Below, one piece after another: positions 49,196-56,155 of a stretch of DNA of 56,155 bases. The notes beneath the pieces were generated by a model. That model was not told the origin of the DNA. It worked only from the letters and a program-made list of their open reading frames with translations, and ran no database searches. Made by a program: the position numbers and the translations under genes. Where the stretch lies: positions 1-56,155 of IMG/VR virus record IMGVR_UViG_3300032287_004275. One strand, written 5' to 3'. Origin of the DNA: a virus. Positions within the stretch are counted from its first letter, which is position 1; each line of letters starts with the position of its first letter.

Positions 49196-50890
49196 ATGTC
49201 AAGTATTAATTCTCTTTTAGAAAGCTCAGCCAACGGGTGGAGAAACATGCAGAGCGATGCTGCTCGTATGGCTAGCAAATGGACCAAAACAGGTCTATTA
49301 GAAGGATTAGGAAGCGAAGTTGAAAAAAACAACATGGCTTTGATCCTTGAAAACCAAGCAAAACAACTTGTTGTTGAACAATCTTCAACTAACGTAGGTG
49401 GTGGTACTTTTACAGTAGGACAAGGTGAACAATGGGCTGGTGTAGCTCTTCCATTGGTACGTAAAGTATTTGGTTCTTTATCAACTAAAGAATTCATGTC
49501 TGTACAACCAATGAACCTACCTTCAGGTCTTGTATTCTTCTTGGATTTCCAATATGGTGATGCAAATGGTAAAATTGCCCCAGGTGGACAAATGGGTCCT
49601 GGCGGTGATGCTTACGGTGCTACTTCATCTATGTATGGTAACACTAACCCAGGAAGATCAACAGATGCATCTCAAGGTTTATATGGTGCTGGTAGATTTG
49701 CTTACACAATCAACCAATTCTCAGCTTCAGTTGGTACTACAGTAGCAACATCATCTTGGGCAGATCTTCAGTATGCTTCTGAACTTTCTTCATCTTTTGC
49801 TAGCTATTCTACAGTAACAGTTAACTTGAATTCAGCAGGTCTTGTTCGCCCAGACTTGAAAGGTATTCGTGCATTCTTCTTGAACTCAGGTTCATCAGCT
49901 ACAGCAAATGCTCAATCATCAGCTCGTTTATTACCTCAATACACTAATACTGATGGAACAACTTTTATTAAATTTGTTTACTCAGGTTCAGTATCAAGTG
50001 CTGGTATTCCTATCACTGCAACTTCATCTTCTATCTTCTATAACATGCAACCTGCTGATAATTACAGAGGTGATTTTGAAGATAACAGTGGAGCTGGTTT
50101 CCCAAATGCTGATTCTACATCTGCTGATGCATTAGCTATTCCACAGATTAACATCAACATGAAATCTGAAGCTATTGTTGCTAAAACAAGAAAATTGAAA
50201 GCACAATGGACACCAGAATTCGCGCAAGATTTGAACGCATATCAATCATTGGATGCTGAAGCTGAATTAACTTCAATTATGTCTGAGTATATCGCTCTTG
50301 AGATCGATTTAGAAAACTTAGATATGTTGATCCAAGATGCTTCTGCATGGGATGAATATTGGAATGTTCAAAACAACCAACAGTTAAATGCTGCTAGAAC
50401 AGGATATGATAACCTAGGTTTCTACAACACACAAGGTCAATGGTTCCAAACTTTAGGAACTAAAATGCAAAAAGTTTCTAACAAAATTCACCAAAAGACT
50501 CTTAGAGGTGGTGCAAACTTTATTGTATGTTCTCCTACAGTTGCTACAATTCTTGAATCAATCCCAGGATTTGCTTCAACATCTGATGGTGATGTATCTA
50601 AAGCATCTTATGCATTTGGTATTCAAAAATCAGGTAACTTGAACAACCGTTATACAGTTTACAAAAACCCTTACATGACTGAAAACGTAATGTTGATGGG
50701 TTATAGAGGATCTCAATTCCTTGAAACAGGTGCTGTATTTGCTCCATATGTTCCATTAATCATGACTCCACTAGTGTACGATCCAAATACCTTTACACCA
50801 AGAAAAGGTTTATTGACTCGTTACGCTAAGAAAATGATTCGTCCTGAATTCTTTGGTCGTATTTTCGTATCTAACTTGAATGCTCTTTAA
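49196..50890 (+). CDS. gp23: major capsid protein gp23-like (564 aa)
   Basis: The T4-like major capsid pattern is clear: LVRKVFGSLSTKEFMSVQPM at 88-107, PSGLVFFLDFQYG, TRKLKAQWTPEFAQDLNAY in the middle, FIVCSPTVATILESIPGF and FTPRKGLLTRYAKKMIRPEFFGRIF at the C-terminus. A maturation site by T4 analogy is V-V-E at 59-61, before SSTNVGGGTFT. It builds the hexameric shell. A strong terminator follows at 50916. Confidence 0.95.
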   Translation: MSSINSLLESSANGWRNMQSDAARMASKWTKTGLLEGLGSEVEKNNMALILENQAKQLVVEQSSTNVGGGTFTVGQGEQWAGVALPLVRKVFGSLSTKEFMSVQPMNLPSGLVFFLDFQYGDANGKIAPGGQMGPGGDAYGATSSMYGNTNPGRSTDASQGLYGAGRFAYTINQFSASVGTTVATSSWADLQYASELSSSFASYSTVTVNLNSAGLVRPDLKGIRAFFLNSGSSATANAQSSARLLPQYTNTDGTTFIKFVYSGSVSSAGIPITATSSSIFYNMQPADNYRGDFEDNSGAGFPNADSTSADALAIPQININMKSEAIVAKTRKLKAQWTPEFAQDLNAYQSLDAEAELTSIMSEYIALEIDLENLDMLIQDASAWDEYWNVQNNQQLNAARTGYDNLGFYNTQGQWFQTLGTKMQKVSNKIHQKTLRGGANFIVCSPTVATILESIPGFASTSDGDVSKASYAFGIQKSGNLNNRYTVYKNPYMTENVMLMGYRGSQFLETGAVFAPYVPLIMTPLVYDPNTFTPRKGLLTRYAKKMIRPEFFGRIFVSNLNAL

Positions 50891-50915
50891 GATTAGATAA
50901 AAAACCAAAATAAAG

Positions 50916-50946
50916 AGCCTCGCTAACAAAGCGGGGCTTTTTTATT
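50916..50946 (+). terminator. intrinsic terminator after major capsid gene
   Basis: AGCCTCGCT 50916-50924 pairs with AGCGGGGCT 50930-50938 around AACAA, with one G-T pair, followed by a T-rich tract. It follows the capsid gene stop by 25 nt. Confidence 0.88.
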
Positions 50947-50962
50947 TTCCATTAGTATGTTA

Positions 50963-50977
50963 ATATTTATTATCAAA
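50963..50977 (+). promoter_or_regulatory. late promoter-like element
   Basis: TAATATTTATTATCAAA lies 9 nt before the ATG at 50987 and 17 nt after the capsid terminator tract, so it is well placed to restart transcription. Confidence 0.55.
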
Positions 50978-50986
50978 TATAGTTAT

Positions 50987-51685
50987 ATGAATGATTTTAA
51001 TCGAACACCACAAGCACAAGAGGTTTTTAAAGAAAAAAGAAAACCAAAAGGTCCAATTAAATTTAATGTCCAATTAAATGAGGAACAAAAACGTGCAAAA
51101 GAACAAATTCTAGAAAACACAGTAACCATATTACGTGGTAAAGCAGGATCTGGTAAATCATTATTAGCAGCTAATGTTGCTTTAGATATGTTATTTAAAA
51201 AAGATATCGAAAAGATAATCATTACTAGACCTACAGTAGTAGCAGGACAAGACATTGGATTTCTCCCAGGAGACGTAAATGAAAAATTAGCCCCCTTTAC
51301 TGCCCCAGTATATGAGAACATGCATCGTTTATACAATAAAGAAAAAATTGAAAAATGTATTCAAGATGGTGAAATTGAAATTGTACCTGTATCATTTATG
51401 CGAGGTAGAAATTTTACTAATTGTTTAGTTGTAGTAGATGAAGCACAAAATTTAACAGATAACCAAACTGAATTACTTTTAACTCGTATATGTGAGGGGA
51501 GTAAAATGATATTTTGTGGGGATGGTGCTCAAGTAGATTTACGTGATAAAAAAACATCTGGTTTTGATGTTGTGTGTAAACACATGAAAGAAGTAAATGG
51601 GTTTGGTGTAATAACATTAGAAAAAAATCATAGACATCCAATAGTGGATGAAATTCTAGAAGTGTATAAATCTTTCAGAGGCTAA
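50987..51685 (+). CDS. phoH: PhoH-like ATPase (232 aa)
   Basis: It has Walker A GKAGSGKSLL at 51-60, TRPTVVAGQDIGFLPGD at 80-96, a Walker B VVVDEAQNLT at 148-157 and KNHRHPIVDEI near the C-terminus, the PhoH pattern. PhoH proteins are common in marine phages; their role is still debated (NTPase or RNA-linked). ATG 50987 is preferred to ATG 50957, because the extra residues would read through the promoter-like element. It lies between the capsid gene and small virion genes. Confidence 0.9.
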   Translation: MNDFNRTPQAQEVFKEKRKPKGPIKFNVQLNEEQKRAKEQILENTVTILRGKAGSGKSLLAANVALDMLFKKDIEKIIITRPTVVAGQDIGFLPGDVNEKLAPFTAPVYENMHRLYNKEKIEKCIQDGEIEIVPVSFMRGRNFTNCLVVVDEAQNLTDNQTELLLTRICEGSKMIFCGDGAQVDLRDKKTSGFDVVCKHMKEVNGFGVITLEKNHRHPIVDEILEVYKSFRG

Positions 51686-51687
51686 CC

Positions 51688-51698
51688 ATATTTATAAA
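51688..51698 (+). promoter_or_regulatory. late promoter-like element
   Basis: CCATATTTATAAACAAAATAA lies 8 nt before the ATG at 51707 in the short gap after phoH. Confidence 0.5.
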
Positions 51699-51706
51699 CA
51701 AAATAA

Positions 51707-52195
51707 ATGGCTAACCTATACGTAACCATTACGGAAGAAATTACTCTACCTAACACTACTAAAGAAAAAACTAATATCTTTAAAACTATTACTGATATTA
51801 ATCAAATAGTACGTCGAGTAGATACAATTTCAACTACATTTAGTGGGTCTGGAATTGAGATTCTTCGTTTCTGCAATAGTGAAGAAGAACAAACAGGAGG
51901 AGCATTTGTAAAAGCTGATGTAAAATATGTTAGAATTACAAATTTATCATCAACTAATAACACTCTTATATATTTCATAGCTAATGACAATACTGAAAGT
52001 GCATTGATGGATTTAAATCCTGGAAAAACTATCATGTTAAGCAATGCAGATATAAATACCCCCTCAGCTAATGATTATGTTGTTGATGGGTATGTAGACC
52101 AAACATATTATAGTGATTTTACTTATGTAAATTCAATCAAAGCTAAAGCAGTTTCAGGCAGTACTCAGTTAGAGTATTTTGTAGCATCAACCTAA
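51707..52195 (+). CDS. putative head decoration/virion protein (162 aa)
   Basis: This is a beta-rich protein beginning MANLYVTITEEITLPNTTKEK, with VKYVRITNLSSTNNTLIYFI in the middle. Composition and placement between late promoter-like elements and close to the capsid gene suggest a small virion structural protein, such as a head decoration or neck-whisker component. No family is recognised. Confidence 0.6.
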   Translation: MANLYVTITEEITLPNTTKEKTNIFKTITDINQIVRRVDTISTTFSGSGIEILRFCNSEEEQTGGAFVKADVKYVRITNLSSTNNTLIYFIANDNTESALMDLNPGKTIMLSNADINTPSANDYVVDGYVDQTYYSDFTYVNSIKAKAVSGSTQLEYFVAST

Positions 52196-52209
52196 TATTT
52201 ATAAATAAA
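52195..52209 (+). promoter_or_regulatory. late promoter-like element
   Basis: A perfect ATATTTATAAATAAA overlaps the stop codon of the previous gene and lies 7 nt before the ATG at 52217. Confidence 0.6.
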
Positions 52210-52216
52210 AAAAAAA

Positions 52217-52546
52217 ATGGCAAATTTAACTTATAGAGCAGTAAAAGGTACCCCACTTACTATTGGAGAATTAGACGGTAACTTTGAATATTTTACTGGT
52301 TCACACGCAATAACAGGTTCATTAACTATATCTGGTTCTTTAATAGTAACAGGATCCATTACTGGCTCAGTTTTTGGAACATCTTCCTTTGCACAAACAG
52401 CAGTTACAGCATCTTATGTTTCAAGTCTTCTAACTATTGCCCCATCTAACCCACTCCCATCTTCAATAAATGGTGCTATTGCATTTTCATCAAGTGGTGA
52501 TTTTTATTTTGGAAGTGGAAGTGCTTGGAGAAAATTAACTTTATAA
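52217..52546 (+). CDS. repeat-containing fibre-like protein (109 aa)
   Basis: Short Thr/Gly/Ser repeats (ITGSLTISGSLIVTGSITGS) run through residues 32-55, followed by VFGTSSFAQTAVTASYVSS, then a C-terminal domain ending in FYFGSGSAWRKLTL. The repeats and the GTSSFAxTA...SYVSS module recur in the gene at 55715. This is typical of trimeric fibre or whisker proteins. Surface exposure on the virion is likely; the exact role is unknown. Confidence 0.6.
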   Translation: MANLTYRAVKGTPLTIGELDGNFEYFTGSHAITGSLTISGSLIVTGSITGSVFGTSSFAQTAVTASYVSSLLTIAPSNPLPSSINGAIAFSSSGDFYFGSGSAWRKLTL

Positions 52547-52568
52547 TATTATAATTTGTTTTTAAAAT

Positions 52569-52595
52569 GGGTCTCTAAATGAGACCCTTTTTTTT
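52569..52595 (+). terminator. intrinsic terminator
   Basis: GGGTCTC 52569-52575 pairs with GAGACCC 52581-52587 around TAAAT, followed by eight T. It is immediately followed by a late promoter-like element at 52597, a clear end-and-restart junction. Confidence 0.88.
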
Positions 52596-52596
52596 C

Positions 52597-52610
52597 ATAT
52601 TTATAATAAA
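52597..52610 (+). promoter_or_regulatory. late promoter-like element
   Basis: CATATTTATAATAAA directly follows the terminator T-run and lies 9 nt before the ATG at 52620 of the neck operon. This is the best-supported promoter placement of the family. Confidence 0.65.
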
Positions 52611-52619
52611 CTAGAAACC

Positions 52620-53765
52620 ATGAATATTCCAATATGGCCCGGCTCAAGTTCATTCCAACCAGGCGATACACCTTTTGGATTTTACGACAACGATGTCCAA
52701 TTTCAACAGGATGCTGACAAATTTGCTAAATTTGCTTCGCAACGTTTAGGTTATCCTTTAACAGAAATTGAACTTCAAGATATAAACTTTTATACAGCTA
52801 TAGAAGAAGCGGTAACTACCTATGGAAATGAATTATATGCTTATCAAGTAGCAGACAATTTATTATCTTTTCAAGGTAATCCTACCACAATAGAACCAGG
52901 TAACAATGAATTAGTTCAAGAAAATTTAAGTAACGTTGTTTTACTTTCAAACCAATATGGAACTGAAGCTGGAGTTGGAGGTACTGTACCTTACCACACA
53001 GGTTCACTTCCTTTAGAACATGGTGTTCAAAATTACGATATGAACGCTTGGGCTATATCGCAAGGTATTCAAGGTCGTATTGAAATTAGACGTATATTTT
53101 ATGAAGCATCCCCAGCAATTACAAGATATTTTGATCCATATGCTGGAACTGGTGTAGGTATGATGCAGATGTTAGATTCATTTGGATGGGGTTCATATTC
53201 CCCTGCAATTAACTTTATGTTAATGCCTATAAATTACGATTTACAGAAAATCCAAGCAATTGAATTTAATGATCAAATAAGAAAATCACAATACACATTC
53301 GAACTAGTAAATAATCAATTAAGATTGTTTCCAATTCCAACTGGTTTAAAACATATGCGTTTTGAATATATGATATTGGATGAAAAAAATAATCCTTACG
53401 TTGATAGAAACGGTAGAGATATTATAACTAACGCTTCTAATGTACCTTATGAGAACCCAACTTATACACGTATTAACTCAATTGGTCGCTCGTGGATATT
53501 TGAGTATGCTTTAGCAATTGCAAAAGAAATGTTAGGATATGTTAGAGGAAAATACTCCCAAATCCCAATCCCAGGATCTGAAGTTACATTAAATCAATCA
53601 GACCTAATTTCAGCTGCAACAACAGAAAAACAAGCATTAATTGAGCGTTTAAGAACATATTTAGATTCAACTTCACGTAAAGCATTATTGGAGAAAAAAG
53701 CAGCAGAATCTGAATTTCAAAGACAAACAATAAATAACGTTCCAATGACAATTTTTATAGGATAA
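52620..53765 (+). CDS. gp13: neck protein gp13-like (381 aa)
   Basis: The N-terminal block (IWPGSSSFQPGDTPFGFYDND, then FQQDADKFAKFASQRLGYPL and NFYTAIEEAVTTYGNELYAY) is one I recognise from neck gp13-type proteins of marine T4-like phages. C-terminal parts have FEYALAIAKEMLGYVRGKYSQ. Neck proteins seal the filled head and form the head-tail joint. It is first in the neck operon and followed after 1 nt by the gp14-like gene. Confidence 0.7.
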   Translation: MNIPIWPGSSSFQPGDTPFGFYDNDVQFQQDADKFAKFASQRLGYPLTEIELQDINFYTAIEEAVTTYGNELYAYQVADNLLSFQGNPTTIEPGNNELVQENLSNVVLLSNQYGTEAGVGGTVPYHTGSLPLEHGVQNYDMNAWAISQGIQGRIEIRRIFYEASPAITRYFDPYAGTGVGMMQMLDSFGWGSYSPAINFMLMPINYDLQKIQAIEFNDQIRKSQYTFELVNNQLRLFPIPTGLKHMRFEYMILDEKNNPYVDRNGRDIITNASNVPYENPTYTRINSIGRSWIFEYALAIAKEMLGYVRGKYSQIPIPGSEVTLNQSDLISAATTEKQALIERLRTYLDSTSRKALLEKKAAESEFQRQTINNVPMTIFIG

Positions 53766-53766
53766 C

Positions 53767-54276
53767 ATGGCATTATTTGGCTCAGCACGTGATATTTCAT
53801 TATTTAGACACCTCAATAGAGAATTGTTATGGGATGTTATTACCCAACAGTGTGTATACTATCAACTCAAAACAGCTGATACTAAAGTGAATATATATGG
53901 TGAAGCATCAGGCGCTAAATACTATGCAGAACCTGTTATTTTAAACGTATTAATTGATAGAGGAGACAATACAGCCCCAGTTGATGATTTCGGTGTAAGT
54001 TATGAACGTCCTATGACATTTAAATTTTTACGTGATGATTTAGTTGATGCTCAAGTATTACCTGATGTAGGAGACATTATTATGTGGTATGAAGGATACT
54101 GGGAAATTGATAACACTACTAATAACCAGTTATTTGTAGGAAAAGACCCAGCTTATCCATACAATACAAACCCATTAAACCCAGGACTAGAAAATTTTGG
54201 TTCAAATATTTCAACTATTTGTATAGCTCATTATGTCCCTGCAGATAAAGTTCAAATAACAAAAGAAAGAATTTAA
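53767..54276 (+). CDS. gp14: neck protein gp14-like (169 aa)
   Basis: The pattern ARDISLFRHLNRELLWDVI, VNIYGEASGAKYYAEPV, RPMTFKFLRDDLVDAQVLP and NPLNPGLENFGSN matches neck gp14-type proteins of marine T4-like phages as I remember them. Its length is shorter than T4 gp14 (256). It follows the gp13-like gene by 1 nt and precedes the gp15-like gene by 3 nt, the same order as T4 13-14-15. Confidence 0.65.
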   Translation: MALFGSARDISLFRHLNRELLWDVITQQCVYYQLKTADTKVNIYGEASGAKYYAEPVILNVLIDRGDNTAPVDDFGVSYERPMTFKFLRDDLVDAQVLPDVGDIIMWYEGYWEIDNTTNNQLFVGKDPAYPYNTNPLNPGLENFGSNISTICIAHYVPADKVQITKERI

Positions 54277-54279
54277 CAT

Positions 54280-55548
54280 ATGCCTAGAGTTAGAAAACCA
54301 AATCCAAAATCACAAAGTCAAATCTCAAATGAGCAGATTGAACCATATGTGTTTCCGGAAACTGGTGAATCTTATGGTAATCCAAACATACCATCTGATT
54401 TTGATCAATTTACAGCAAATGAGCAAAATGGAGTTGGATTAAATCGTTCTGAACAACTTTCATTTAAGGGAGACACATCAAAACCATTTACTGTTGGATT
54501 TGAAGATATTGATGAATCCATAATGTATTATTTTCAAAACATAATTAAACCATCAGTTATCCAAAACAATGTAAGAATTGCAGTACCTGTAATATATGGT
54601 TCACCTGAAAAATGGAAATCAACACATAAAGATGGATATTATAAAGATAAAAATGGTGCTATAATGGCACCGCTTATCATGTTTAAAAGAGATAGTATAG
54701 ACAAGAATCGTTCTCTAGGAAATAAAATGGATGCAAATACTCCAAATTTATATACATCTTGGAAAAAAGTATACAATACAAAAAATGCATATTCAAATTT
54801 TGACGTATTAAATAACCGTATACCCACAGAACAATTCCTAGTAAACGTTATCCCAGATTATGTTACAATAACATATTCTTGTGCCATACAAACATACTAT
54901 GTAACCCAACTAAACAAAATAGTTGAAGCAATTAATTATGCTTCAGACACATATTGGGGAGAAAAAGATCGTTTTAAATTTTATGCTACAATTAGTTCAT
55001 TTGACACCCCAATTGAAATCTCAGATAGTTCAAATAGAATAGCAAAATCAACATTTACCTTAACTATTAAAGGATATGTTATACCTGATAATATTCAAAA
55101 ACAATTAACAGCTATTAAAAAATATAATAGCAAAGCTCAAGTTATCATTGGGTTAGAAGTTGAGGGAGTTGGAGCAGGGTTTATTACCTCAAACAAAAGA
55201 AAATCCCCAACATCAATGCCTGGTCCTTCTGGTGGAGGAGGTACAGGTGGAGGTATTAACAATGATGTTCTATTGTATCTTAATACTAACATACAAAAAT
55301 TGGGTACCTATGTAAATACAACCACAGCTACATTTACCTCAGGTTGGGCAACGGCTCCACCAAATTTACCAGCAACATCAGCTTCTAATTTTACGTTCTT
55401 TATAAATGGTTCTTTAGTAGAAAACGCTGCTATAGTTTCATTTACCCAAAATGCAGGAGTTTCAACTCTAGTAATAGACTCATCTGAATTAGGTTATGGA
55501 TTAAGTCCATCAGATGAGATAATAGCAATTGGAAAATTCAGTAGTTAA
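54280..55548 (+). CDS. tail completion/sheath-stabiliser candidate, gp15-like (422 aa)
   Basis: The conserved part at about 40-290 includes NGVGLNRSEQLSFKGDTSKP, FTVGFEDIDESIMYYFQ, VRIAVPVIYGSPEKWKST and MAPLIMFKRDSIDK, which I recognise from T4-like marine phages. A Gly-rich hinge (GPSGGGGTGGGINN near 320) leads to a C-terminal beta domain, an addition relative to T4 gp15 (272 residues). Position after gp13/gp14-like genes supports a gp15-type role at the tail top. The gp15 name is inferred from order. Confidence 0.5.
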   Translation: MPRVRKPNPKSQSQISNEQIEPYVFPETGESYGNPNIPSDFDQFTANEQNGVGLNRSEQLSFKGDTSKPFTVGFEDIDESIMYYFQNIIKPSVIQNNVRIAVPVIYGSPEKWKSTHKDGYYKDKNGAIMAPLIMFKRDSIDKNRSLGNKMDANTPNLYTSWKKVYNTKNAYSNFDVLNNRIPTEQFLVNVIPDYVTITYSCAIQTYYVTQLNKIVEAINYASDTYWGEKDRFKFYATISSFDTPIEISDSSNRIAKSTFTLTIKGYVIPDNIQKQLTAIKKYNSKAQVIIGLEVEGVGAGFITSNKRKSPTSMPGPSGGGGTGGGINNDVLLYLNTNIQKLGTYVNTTTATFTSGWATAPPNLPATSASNFTFFINGSLVENAAIVSFTQNAGVSTLVIDSSELGYGLSPSDEIIAIGKFSS

Positions 55549-55552
55549 TTTA

Positions 55553-55566
55553 ATATTTATAATAAA
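55553..55566 (+). promoter_or_regulatory. late promoter-like element
   Basis: TAATATTTATAATAAA ends at the base before the ATG at 55567, so there would be no leader for that gene; it may mainly drive the fibre gene at 55715. Confidence 0.45.
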
Positions 55567-55713
55567 ATGGCAGCTAAAGCAAAAACATCAATAACTTCAG
55601 TATTTAAAAAAAGACCAAAAGTTAGACGTCCTGGAGTTCATGCTAAAAGTAAAACAAGCAAAAATAAAAAAAGCAAAAACTACGCTAAAACATATATAGC
55701 CCAAGGAAAATAA
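55567..55713 (+). CDS. small highly basic protein (48 aa)
   Basis: The ORF at 55567-55713 begins MAAKAKTSITSVFKKRPKVR and is rich in Lys and Ser (KSKTSKNKKSKNYAK), with a net charge far above its neighbours. It directly follows a late promoter-like element and precedes the fibre gene by 1 nt. Such basic peptides in phages may bind DNA or act in assembly; the function is unknown. Confidence 0.55.
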   Translation: MAAKAKTSITSVFKKRPKVRRPGVHAKSKTSKNKKSKNYAKTYIAQGK

Positions 55714-55714
55714 G

Positions 55715-56155
55715 ATGGCATTAATCAAACCAGGACAATTACGATCAGGATCATACAGTATATCGGGTTCCTTTAGTGGCTCATTTTATGGAGATGGTAG
55801 TGGTCTATCAAATTTACCTGTTCCTATTGTTAATACAAGTTCACTTGTTACCACATCATCATTTAATGCTTTTACATCTAGTATTAATAGCTTTACAGCT
55901 TCATACAATACAGGTTCATTTACTGGAACATTTACTGGTTCTTTATTTGGGACTTCTTCATTTGCCACAACAGCATCTTACGTATCATCAAATTTCCAAT
56001 ATGAAATACACGTTAGTCAAATAGATGGAAACGATACTACAGGAAATGGAGATTTACTTAATCCTGTAGCAACTATAGGCAAAGCTCTATTATTAGTATC
56101 AGCATCAGTCGCATCAACTGATAGACGTACTATTATTGTACATCCTGGAACCTAT
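55715..56155 (+). CDS. beta-helical tail fibre/spike protein, truncated by window end
   Basis: The ORF is open to the window end (147 codons seen). It starts MALIKPGQLRSGSYSISGSF, followed by Ser/Thr/Gly repeats (FTGTFTGSLFGTSSFATTA, SYVSS) shared with the 52217 protein. The part from about residue 95 (IHVSQIDGNDTTGNGDLLNP, then VATIGKAL) is typical of the first turn of a right-handed beta helix of the DUF1565/pectate-lyase type. It is likely a fibre or spike; the C-terminus is missing. Confidence 0.7.
   Translation, partial: MALIKPGQLRSGSYSISGSFSGSFYGDGSGLSNLPVPIVNTSSLVTTSSFNAFTSSINSFTASYNTGSFTGTFTGSLFGTSSFATTASYVSSNFQYEIHVSQIDGNDTTGNGDLLNPVATIGKALLLVSASVASTDRRTIIVHPGTY

Noticed and set aside
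49168-49497. 109-residue antisense ORF over the capsid gene start
   Set aside because: The capsid protein reading is certain; this is a mirror of its codon pattern.
49530-50135. two alternative-frame + strand ORFs in the capsid gene
   Set aside because: They are rich in Leu and Met, as expected from an out-of-frame reading of a Ser/Ala-rich gene.
55776-56024. 82-residue Leu/His-rich + strand ORF
   Set aside because: It is out of frame within the fibre gene at 55715, which continues past the window.

Overview
The window is a single-strand-coding, AT-rich segment of a large tailed phage genome of the T4-like myovirus type. All supported genes read on the + strand, are tightly packed with 1-17 nt overlaps, and mostly lack a Shine-Dalgarno sequence, having A-rich leaders instead. 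That style, together with families I recognise from marine and freshwater T4-like phages, suggests a Bacteroidota host; the host is an inference. Recognisable T4-type functions are terminase large subunit (gp17), portal (gp20), prohead protease (gp21), scaffold (gp22), major capsid protein (gp23), neck proteins (gp13/gp14/gp15-like), baseplate gp25, gp6 and a gp5-like hub, a gp55-like late sigma factor, a gp61-like primase and PhoH.

Layout. 1-2105: small unknown genes, an abnormal tRNA-Leu-like gene, two copies of a GC-rich hairpin repeat, a palindrome-rich intergenic region, and several copies of a TTCGTATATT promoter-like element. 2106-3453: adhesin or tail-fibre-type genes. 3516-7300: small membrane proteins, a T5orf172-type nuclease, an HD hydrolase and the gp55-like sigma factor. 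7329-23300: baseplate and tail structural genes, including a 2001-residue protein. 23306-25478: a GIY-YIG-like nuclease, primase and PD-(D/E)XK nuclease. 25490-39813: an accessory block of about 20 genes in which many unrelated proteins share a short N-terminal amphipathic segment ending in (L/I)-x-E. 39813-50890: an overlapping spanin-like pair, terminase, portal, core proteins, protease, scaffold and major capsid protein. 50987-56155: PhoH, small virion proteins, neck genes and the start of a beta-helical fibre gene cut by the window edge.

How it fits together. An element close to ATATTTATAAATAAA, resembling the T4 late promoter core TATAAATA, recurs before virion genes, often just after an intrinsic terminator. 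The window also encodes a gp55-like sigma that could read it. The most interesting signal is the 25.5-39.8 kb block. Its N-terminal segments look like T4 capsid-targeting sequences, which the prohead protease cuts after (L/I)-x-E. If so, this phage packages a large set of enzymes and binding proteins: a zeta-like kinase, a nucleotidyltransferase fused to two HExxH peptidase-like regions, a nucleotidase, Cys-rich proteins and DNA-binding proteins. An NMNAT-like domain, a NadR-like kinase and an FAD-dependent oxidoreductase in the same block hint at NAD(P) metabolism or counter-defence, but that is inference only.
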